From contig JYOD01000043.1 in the NCBI GenBank assembly GCA_000955785.1, forward strand, positions 1 through 50,068: 50,068 bases of DNA. Reading direction: 5' to 3'. The position numbers were made by a program, and so were the translations under genes. Below, in pieces: positions 45,012-50,068 of the stretch. Source of the DNA: Burkholderiaceae bacterium 16. GTDB lineage: Bacteria > Pseudomonadota > Gammaproteobacteria > Burkholderiales > Burkholderiaceae. The notes under the pieces are model-generated. The model worked only from the letters and a program-made list of their open reading frames with translations. It was not told where the DNA came from and did not search any database. Positions within the stretch are counted from its first letter, which is position 1, and each line of letters begins with the position of its first letter.

Positions 45012-45824
45012 CTATGGCAGAGAGCACTGCTTTCGCGCCCCGACAGGGGCCGCCATATGCAACACCTCGCCGTCTCTTGGAATGCGCAACCGCGCTTCGA
45101 CACCTGCCTGCCTTGCGGCGAGCGCTAGCGCGGAGCGCGTCACCGGACAGTGGCTGAGCGCTTCCAGATGATTGGCAACCACCGTGTCAGGCGCCAGGCG
45201 GGTGAATTCGACGACCTCGTCGATGCCCATGATGATGTCGCTACCCATATCGAATCGCGCACCTCCGGCGGGTACGACGCAGACTTGCGGGCGATGGTGC
45301 GCAACGAACTCCCGGACCGTTGGCGTGAGTACGGTATCGCCGCTCAGGTAGAGGCTGGGCTCATCCGGCACCTCGATCAGATAGCCGACCCCGTGCTCCA
45401 TCAGCTTGCCGACCAAGCCACGGCCGTGCGTGCAGCGAACCGTGCGAATCCGACCGCCCATGAAGGGGTTGGGCTGCCCATGCGCTTCCGGCAACGGCTG
45501 GACATTCAATCCGCGTTCGGCCAGATGGCGGGCATCGTGCGGTGTGCAGATGATCGGAAGCTGCCGATCGCGCAGCCAATTTTTGGCCGCGCGATCCAGA
45601 TGATCGAAATGACCTTTCTGGCAATGCGTTATCAGGCAATGGGTGACCGACTCAAGCGCTGTCGCAGCGGATTCGGGTAAATCGACCAATGGGTTACGTT
45701 GCCTTGCGCCGAATACCCGCAAAGGCGGAAGCGCATTTTTCGGGGCAAACATCGGGGCGATCAGGATTCGATTCGGCCCGAACTCCACAATGATGGTCGC
45801 GTTGCGAAGGTGGTGAATTTTCAT
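45012..45824 (-). CDS. MBL-fold (UlaG-like) metal-dependent hydrolase
   Basis: Metallo-beta-lactamase-fold protein of 270 residues starting MKIHHLRNATIIVEFGPNRILIAP; GGAGG lies upstream. The metal-binding motif is ITHCQKGHFDHLD (H-x-x-x-x-HxDH variant with Gln and Lys), with SGDTVLTP supplying the later Asp and VANHLEALSHCPVTR the last His. This set is typical of the UlaG-like subgroup that hydrolyses lactones or phosphoesters. It is divergent from an AraC-type regulator at 45914, which probably controls it. Substrate unknown. Confidence 0.85.
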   Translation of the reverse strand: MKIHHLRNATIIVEFGPNRILIAPMFAPKNALPPLRVFGARQRNPLVDLPESAATALESVTHCLITHCQKGHFDHLDRAAKNWLRDRQLPIICTPHDARHLAERGLNVQPLPEAHGQPNPFMGGRIRTVRCTHGRGLVGKLMEHGVGYLIEVPDEPSLYLSGDTVLTPTVREFVAHHRPQVCVVPAGGARFDMGSDIIMGIDEVVEFTRLAPDTVVANHLEALSHCPVTRSALALAARQAGVEARLRIPRDGEVLHMAAPVGARKQCSLP

Positions 45825-45913
45825 GACGAAGCCTCCGGGAAGAAACCTTATTGTCTCGACGCGGAAACCCGTTGAGAATGGCGAGATTGGACATAATTGA
45901 TTCGGTTTCTGCC

Positions 45914-46879
45914 ATGCCAAAACCACTACGCATTGGTTTGCTTCTATTTCCGGGCTGTATGCCGGCAGGGTTATTCGCGTTTTCCGATATGCTCCACGCT
46001 GCCAATCGCCGCGCGAACGGCATGCTGTTCGAAACGCACTACGTTGCGCTACACACCGGGACTGTCGAATGCGCCCACGGCTTGTCGCTGCATGTTTCCA
46101 GGCCGCTGGATCTCGCCAGTCTTGACGCCATCCTGCTGCCAGGCTTTTGGGCGGAATCAGTGCAGCAGGTAGAAGACATGATTGTGGCCAACGCTGGCCT
46201 CGTATCACTGCTGGCGGCACGTCGCAAGAACTTGCTGCTGTGGAGTTATTGCAGCGGCGTCTGTTTGCTGGCGGAAAGCGGGCAACTGAATGACCAGGCC
46301 GCGACCGTTACCTGGTGGTTGGCGGAGGCAATGGCGCAGCGCTACAGAAAGGTGAAATGGCAAAGCGAGCGGAATTGTGTCGTCACCGCGCGTACCGCCA
46401 CCGCTTCTGGCGTGAATGGCTACCTACCTATTGCCGAGGCGCTGATAGAGCGGCATGTCAGTCCCGATGTATTGCGTGACCTAGTCAATCTGATGGTACT
46501 TCCCCGTGCTGTTCAGCCTCACCGAGCCTTCCAGGCCATGAGCCTGATCGAGCAATCCAGCCGTTTGCTGCGCCAATTGCACGCGCTGGTTGAGCAATTG
46601 CCTGCCGAACAGATCACGGTGCAGCAATTGGCGGAGCAACTCTGCATGTCGGAACGCACGCTCGCGCGCAAGGTGAGAGGCGAGACCGGGGTCGCGATCG
46701 CGGCGTATGCCCGCTGTATCAAACTGAACCAGGTCAGTGACCGCCTTATCCATACGACATCGCCAGTCAACGTCCTCAGCGCGGAGCTAGGATTCAGTAG
46801 CGATTCCAATATGCGCCGCATGTTCAAGGAGCTGACTTCGCTGACACCCCTGGAATACAGGCAACGGTTTGCGAGATGA
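45914..46879 (+). CDS. GlxA-type AraC regulator with DJ-1/PfpI domain
   Basis: A 321-residue regulator. The N-terminal DJ-1/PfpI-like domain starts MPKPLRIGLLLFPGCMPAGLFAFSDML and has the nucleophile-elbow-like WSYCSGVCLLAESGQL, as in GlxA. The C-terminal AraC domain has two HTHs: ITVQQLAEQLCMSERTLARKVRGETG and SPVNVLSAELGFSSDSNMRRMFKELTSLTPLEYRQRF. Start at the ATG matching the family opening; 45878 is an alternative. No clear ribosome site. Divergent from the MBL hydrolase gene by 89 bp, making that gene its likely target. Confidence 0.9.
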   Translation: MPKPLRIGLLLFPGCMPAGLFAFSDMLHAANRRANGMLFETHYVALHTGTVECAHGLSLHVSRPLDLASLDAILLPGFWAESVQQVEDMIVANAGLVSLLAARRKNLLLWSYCSGVCLLAESGQLNDQAATVTWWLAEAMAQRYRKVKWQSERNCVVTARTATASGVNGYLPIAEALIERHVSPDVLRDLVNLMVLPRAVQPHRAFQAMSLIEQSSRLLRQLHALVEQLPAEQITVQQLAEQLCMSERTLARKVRGETGVAIAAYARCIKLNQVSDRLIHTTSPVNVLSAELGFSSDSNMRRMFKELTSLTPLEYRQRFAR

Positions 46880-47081
46880 CGAGGCATTCGGCATTGCTAC
46901 GGTCGTGCGAGAAAAACTGCCGGACTCACGATATCGACATCATGGAAAGGATGTGGAACCTGCAAATCCGCATCCCCGCAATGATGGCTTCGGCCTCGCC
47001 ATTGAGCACGACATGGAGAAACTTGTCATCCTATGGGTCGCGGCATGCGGTCACCCGCGGCGCCGTCGTTCAATTCATCGT

Positions 47082-47130
47082 GCCATCCACCCAGCCGCAC
47101 CGGCGTAGCCGGTGCGGCTGGGTGGATGGC
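47082..47130. repeat. Perfect 23-bp inverted repeat (hairpin)
   Basis: Arms 47082-47104 and 47108-47130 are exact reverse complements with a 3-base GTA spacer, two bases from the stop codon of the cupin gene. No U-run on either side, so it is an unusual terminator or a 3' mRNA-protecting hairpin. No gene was recognised in 46880-47132. Confidence 0.85.
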
Positions 47131-47132
47131 GG

Positions 47133-47537
47133 CTACTTCACCGGCGTCAGGATCGGCGCGCCCTTGTTCTTGATCAGGAAGACCACGAACTTTGCTGGCT
47201 GCGTAGTGCTGGCATTGCGTCCGACGGTGTGAATATCGTTGGGACGTTCGTGGAAGGTTTCGCCCGCCTTGAGCGTCACCTCCTTTCCGCCCCTGACGCC
47301 CATGACGATGCTGCCCTCGAGCACATAGACGAAGGCGTGCGCGTCATGGCGATGCACGGGATCGACGGCACCCGGCGGATACTCCACCACGATCATCGTG
47401 GCCTCCTTCCCCGGATATTCGGGCAACGGCTCCGTGAGCAAGGGCGTGACACTCGCCTCCGGCGCAGCGGCGGCCGGCTGTGCAACCATGAGGCACGACA
47501 CCATCAGGGTTACCGCAATGGATGCGACCGTCTTCAT
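47133..47537 (-). CDS. Secreted cupin-domain protein
   Basis: A 134-residue cupin with a signal peptide (MKTVASIAVTLMVSCLMVAQPAAAA). Cupin motif 1 is PVHRHDAHAFVYVLEGSIVMGV (metal-binding His, His and Glu) and motif 2 is AGETFHERPNDIHTVGRN. It is the last gene of the operon 48847-47133, 4 bases after the AhpD-like gene. Exported cupins of this group sit beside carboxymuconolactone-decarboxylase-like genes in many Burkholderiales; function unknown, perhaps handling of reactive organic compounds. Confidence 0.88.
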   Translation of the reverse strand: MKTVASIAVTLMVSCLMVAQPAAAAPEASVTPLLTEPLPEYPGKEATMIVVEYPPGAVDPVHRHDAHAFVYVLEGSIVMGVRGGKEVTLKAGETFHERPNDIHTVGRNASTTQPAKFVVFLIKNKGAPILTPVK

Positions 47538-47541
47538 GGCA

Positions 47542-48021
47542 TCACTCCAGATTGGCTTTGTCGAGCCCGAACGCCTTGTCCGATGAGCCGGGCACCATGC
47601 GGAACGCCACGTTCAGGCGGTTCCAGGTATTGATCGCCCCCACGAGGAACGTGAGATCCGACAGTTCCTTCTCGCTGTACTGGGTGCGCACGCGTTCATA
47701 GATTTCGTCCGACACGCCCTGGGCGGGAATGTTGGTCAATTCCTCGGTCCAGGCCAGCGCGGCGCGTTCGCGCGGCGAGAACAGCGTCGACTCGCGCCAG
47801 ATCGCCACGTGATGCAGGCGCAATTCGCGTTCGCCGTGGATCTTAGCCATCTTTATATGCATGTCGACACAGAACGCGCAGCCATTGAGCTGCGATGCGC
47901 GAATCTCGACGAGCTCGCGAATGGGTTGTTCGATCGTGGTGTTCTGGAACAACGCGTTAAGCTCCATGAGCTTCTTGGACAGTTCCGGCGATTGCTGGAA
48001 GTAATTCGTGCGTTGCGACAT
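47542..48021 (-). CDS. Carboxymuconolactone decarboxylase/AhpD-like protein
   Basis: A 159-residue AhpD-like protein. The active-site motif is NGCAFCVDMHIKMAKIHGE, a CxxC with the following His that in AhpD-type proteins works as a thiol peroxidase. ERAALAWTEELTNI and LSDLTFLVGAINTWNRLNVAFRM are family blocks. The start MSQRTNYFQQSPEL has CAGGAG upstream; a longer frame to 48240 overlaps the next gene. Middle gene of the operon with the NAD(P)-binding protein and the cupin, suggesting peroxide or electrophile stress defence. Confidence 0.9.
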   Translation of the reverse strand: MSQRTNYFQQSPELSKKLMELNALFQNTTIEQPIRELVEIRASQLNGCAFCVDMHIKMAKIHGERELRLHHVAIWRESTLFSPRERAALAWTEELTNIPAQGVSDEIYERVRTQYSEKELSDLTFLVGAINTWNRLNVAFRMVPGSSDKAFGLDKANLE

Positions 48022-48094
48022 GTTGACTCCTGGTGATTTGATCAAGGTTTTATTCACGAACCTGTGCTGCCTACTTGGGCATGTGCCCTTCGGA

Positions 48095-48847
48095 CTATTT
48101 TTGTTGCGATTGACGCATCCATTCCTCGAAGCCGATGCGCCCGAGGCGTGCCTCGCCCAACGGCACGAGCGAATATTCCTCGACCAGGCCGCCGAAGTAG
48201 CGTGCCTCGGGGTCACGCACGACTTCACGCGGGTCACCAACCGCCTTCAGATAGCGGGCGATGATTTCGTTGAACGGCGCGCGTTCCGGGCCGGCGATCT
48301 CGACGATGCCGTTTCGCGGTGGCGCGAGCGCGACATCGGCAACGATGGCTGCAACGTCATCCGCCGCAATGGGCTGGAACAGGCCGGGAGAAACGCTGAC
48401 AATGTTTCCTTTCGTACTGGAATCGGCGATGCCACCGCTGAATTCCATGAACTGGGTCGAGCGGATGATGGTGTACGGGATGCCGGAGGCCTCGACCAGT
48501 TTCTCTTGCGCGACCTTGGCGCGGAAATAGCCATTGTCGGGAGTCCGGTCGGTACCGACGATGGAAAGCGCGACATGGTGCTGGACGCCCGCTGCGGCCT
48601 CCGCCGCGTGAAGGTTGCGGCCGGAAGTCTCGAAGAACTCCAGCACTGCTTTGTCTTCAAACGACGGGGAATTGGCGAGGTCGATCACGACCTGAGCGCC
48701 GGTCAGGGCCTCCTTGAGCCCCGCGCCAGTGATGCTATTGACACCGCTCTTTGGCGAGGCGGCGACGACTTCGTGGCCGCCCAGGCGCAGAATGGGAACG
48801 GTCTTCGAGCCGATCAGGCCGGTCCCGCCAATGATGACAATCTTCAT
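48095..48847 (-). CDS. NAD(P)-binding NmrA/SDR-type oxidoreductase
   Basis: A 250-residue atypical short-chain-dehydrogenase-like protein. The Rossmann motif is MKIVIIGGTGLIGSKTVPIL (GGTGxxG). Other blocks are VVIDLANSPSFEDKAVLEFF, HVALSIVGTDRTPDNGYFRAK and YTIIRSTQFMEFSGGIAD, typical of NmrA-like quinone reductases or redox sensors. The start at 48847 is set by the Rossmann strand; upstream residues to 48907 are not family-like. First gene of the operon with the AhpD-like and cupin genes. Confidence 0.9.
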   Translation of the reverse strand: MKIVIIGGTGLIGSKTVPILRLGGHEVVAASPKSGVNSITGAGLKEALTGAQVVIDLANSPSFEDKAVLEFFETSGRNLHAAEAAAGVQHHVALSIVGTDRTPDNGYFRAKVAQEKLVEASGIPYTIIRSTQFMEFSGGIADSSTKGNIVSVSPGLFQPIAADDVAAIVADVALAPPRNGIVEIAGPERAPFNEIIARYLKAVGDPREVVRDPEARYFGGLVEEYSLVPLGEARLGRIGFEEWMRQSQQK

Positions 48848-49021
48848 GATGCTTCTCCGTATTGAGGAAGGTGGAACGATCCACGAAGCTATGTTAGGTA
48901 ACGCCAAGTCCCCGCGCCAGATCGACTCGAAGCTCGCGGTGTTTCCTGTTTGGCATCAATCCTGATGCGGGTTACCTGCTGCTTTTCGTTTATCGAAAAT
49001 GTGAGCTTGCGATACCCTGCG

Positions 49022-49645
49022 TTACACCAGCGCGCCGCTGCGTAGCGATTGCGTGGCCTGCGCTTCGATCACAATTTGAGGCACTTCCGCAAAAGCCAGG
49101 CCCGTCGCATACGTGAACCTGACGTCCTTGAGTCCGATGATGCCAAGCACGGCGGAGAGATACGGACGAAAGAAATCGGGCTGGACGGGCGGATCCCGGA
49201 ACATGGCGCCGCCGGATGTCACCGCCACGAACGTTGGGCGATCGTGCAGCAATCCGATTTTTCCTTCAAGCGTGGCGGTAAAGGTCACGTCGCGTCGAAC
49301 CACGAGATCGATCCAGTTCTTAAGCACGGCCGGCACCGTGAAGTTGTGCACCGGGCTGGAGATCCAGAGCAGATCGGCCTGTTCGATCTCCCGAATTAGC
49401 GCATCCGACACGGCAAGCGCCGCGCCATAGCGTTCCTTTGCCTCGGCGGCGGGCAGCAGCAGCGACTCTGCGTACTCCGCGGTGATGGCTGGCAGCGGCT
49501 CGGCACCAAGGTTGCGTCGCGTCACATGAATCTCCCGCCCGAATTGCGCGGACAGCGCAGGCAGCAATTGCCCGGTCAGGTGTCGGCTCGTGGAATAGTC
49601 ACGGCGCGGGCTGCAATCAAGCAGCAGCAGGTTGAGGGGCTTCAT
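49022..49645 (-). CDS. FMN-dependent NADH-azoreductase-like protein
   Basis: Flavodoxin-fold NAD(P)H:quinone/azo reductase of 207 residues. FMN-phosphate loop NLLLLDCSPRRDYSTSRHLTGQLL, then the AzoR signature DLLWISSPVHNFTVPAVLKNWIDLVVRRDVTFTA and the flavin-binding FVAVTSGGAMFRDPPVQPDFFRPYLSAVLGIIGL. It overlaps the upstream GNAT gene by 4 bases (coupled translation). Likely detoxifies quinones; the substrate is not fixed by sequence. Confidence 0.88.
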   Translation of the reverse strand: MKPLNLLLLDCSPRRDYSTSRHLTGQLLPALSAQFGREIHVTRRNLGAEPLPAITAEYAESLLLPAAEAKERYGAALAVSDALIREIEQADLLWISSPVHNFTVPAVLKNWIDLVVRRDVTFTATLEGKIGLLHDRPTFVAVTSGGAMFRDPPVQPDFFRPYLSAVLGIIGLKDVRFTYATGLAFAEVPQIVIEAQATQSLRSGALV

Positions 49646-50068
49646 TGCAGCACCATGCAGAAGTGGAGACCCTCGGCGAGCAGCCCGGAACGGAAATAGA
49701 AGCGCTGGGCCTTCGCGTTGGCGAGTCCGGTATCCAGGACAAGTCGCTGGCAGCCTTCTGTGCGTCCAAGCTCGCGCAGCGCTTGCAGCAGACGCTCGCC
49801 GTGGCCCTGCCCCCGGCCTCCCGCATCGGTGATCAGATCGTCTACGTACAGGAAGCGCCCGTGGATCAGGTTGTCAAGCCGCCGATATCCGGCCAGCGCA
49901 ACAGGTTTGCCATCGTCCCAGAGTGCGAGCAGCCGGTAGCCTTGTCGGCTTTGCAGCGTGACGTTGGCCAGAAAGTTTTCCGGCATTTGCAGCTTGGGGC
50001 GCAGTTGCTGCATGACAGGGAAACAGGCAAGGATGTCAGCCTCCGTCTCCGCATGTCCGAGAGTCAGG
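49642..50068 (-). CDS. GNAT N-acetyltransferase, 5' end outside window
   Basis: The frame stays open to the last base: upstream of Met (50013) it reads TLGHAETEADILACFPV, a normal GNAT N-terminus, so the start codon lies beyond the window. The acetyl-CoA motif is LITDAGGRGQGHGERLLQAL (R-G-x-G-x-G/A) and the end is LANAKAQRFYFRSGLLAEGLHFCM. It precedes the azoreductase-like gene with a 4-base overlap. Substrate unknown. Confidence 0.88.
   Translation of the reverse strand, partial: LTLGHAETEADILACFPVMQQLRPKLQMPENFLANVTLQSRQGYRLLALWDDGKPVALAGYRRLDNLIHGRFLYVDDLITDAGGRGQGHGERLLQALRELGRTEGCQRLVLDTGLANAKAQRFYFRSGLLAEGLHFCMVLQ

Noticed and set aside
46869..47232. Plus-strand frames after the GlxA-type regulator
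   Set aside because: They read through the 23-bp palindrome and into the cupin gene antisense; no family likeness on either strand.

Overview
The window looks like chromosome from a high-GC betaproteobacterium, most likely Cupriavidus or a close Burkholderiales relative. Pointers are the prpC-acnD-prpF methylcitrate genes, a Bug/TctC-type solute-binding protein, a DUF1289 protein and a YbiT-type ABC-F ATPase, all with strongly GC-biased third positions. The genus is inferred from gene content, not from an alignment.

Layout. (1) 1-6.4 kb: the end of a propionate (2-methylcitrate) operon, prpC-acnD-prpF, with strong stem-loops in both internal gaps, then a periplasmic type II asparaginase. (2) 6.5-8.7 kb: three hotdog-fold thioesterases around an LmrA/YxaF-type TetR regulator with a clear palindromic operator. 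(3) 8.9-15.9 kb: housekeeping genes (DUF1289, MOSC, class I amidotransferase, penicillin-acylase-type Ntn hydrolase, aldehyde dehydrogenase, one unknown). (4) 15,974-25,981: a genomic island of about 9.9 kb inserted in the 3' end of ybiT and flanked by perfect 132-bp direct repeats. It has a tyrosine integrase at one end; a cargo block on the minus strand (GNAT protein, small exported peptide, membrane protein, DUF4156 lipoprotein, membrane-anchored DEDDh exonuclease with a degenerate GIY-YIG-like domain); a serine recombinase behind a cluster of repeated sites; and an unfamiliar plus-strand set including an HNH endonuclease and several small Cys-rich proteins. (5) 25.9-30.5 kb: ybiT, ldcA, tadA, queD, queE. 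(6) 30.8-36.6 kb: LysR/MFS pair, DUF1993, and a LytS/LytR-like two-component system beside a small protein sharing its 2TM domain. (7) 36.7-40.7 kb: an AtuA-like/DUF4387/TctC operon with a sigma-54 promoter, two palindromic upstream sites and its own enhancer-binding protein. (8) 40.9-45.0 kb: the wreck of a Fur-controlled catecholate-siderophore locus (frameshifted phosphopantetheinyl transferase and esterase, deleted AraC regulator, truncated receptor, N-truncated EntA) with an apparently intact exporter. (9) 45.0-50.1 kb: metallo-hydrolase/AraC pair, a cupin/AhpD-like/NAD(P)-binding operon, an azoreductase-like protein and a GNAT running off the edge.

The most novel material is inside the ybiT island, chiefly the exonuclease/GIY-YIG-like fusion and the recombinase site cluster. 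The cleanest regulatory unit is the sigma-54 operon. No tRNA, rRNA or CRISPR array was recognised.
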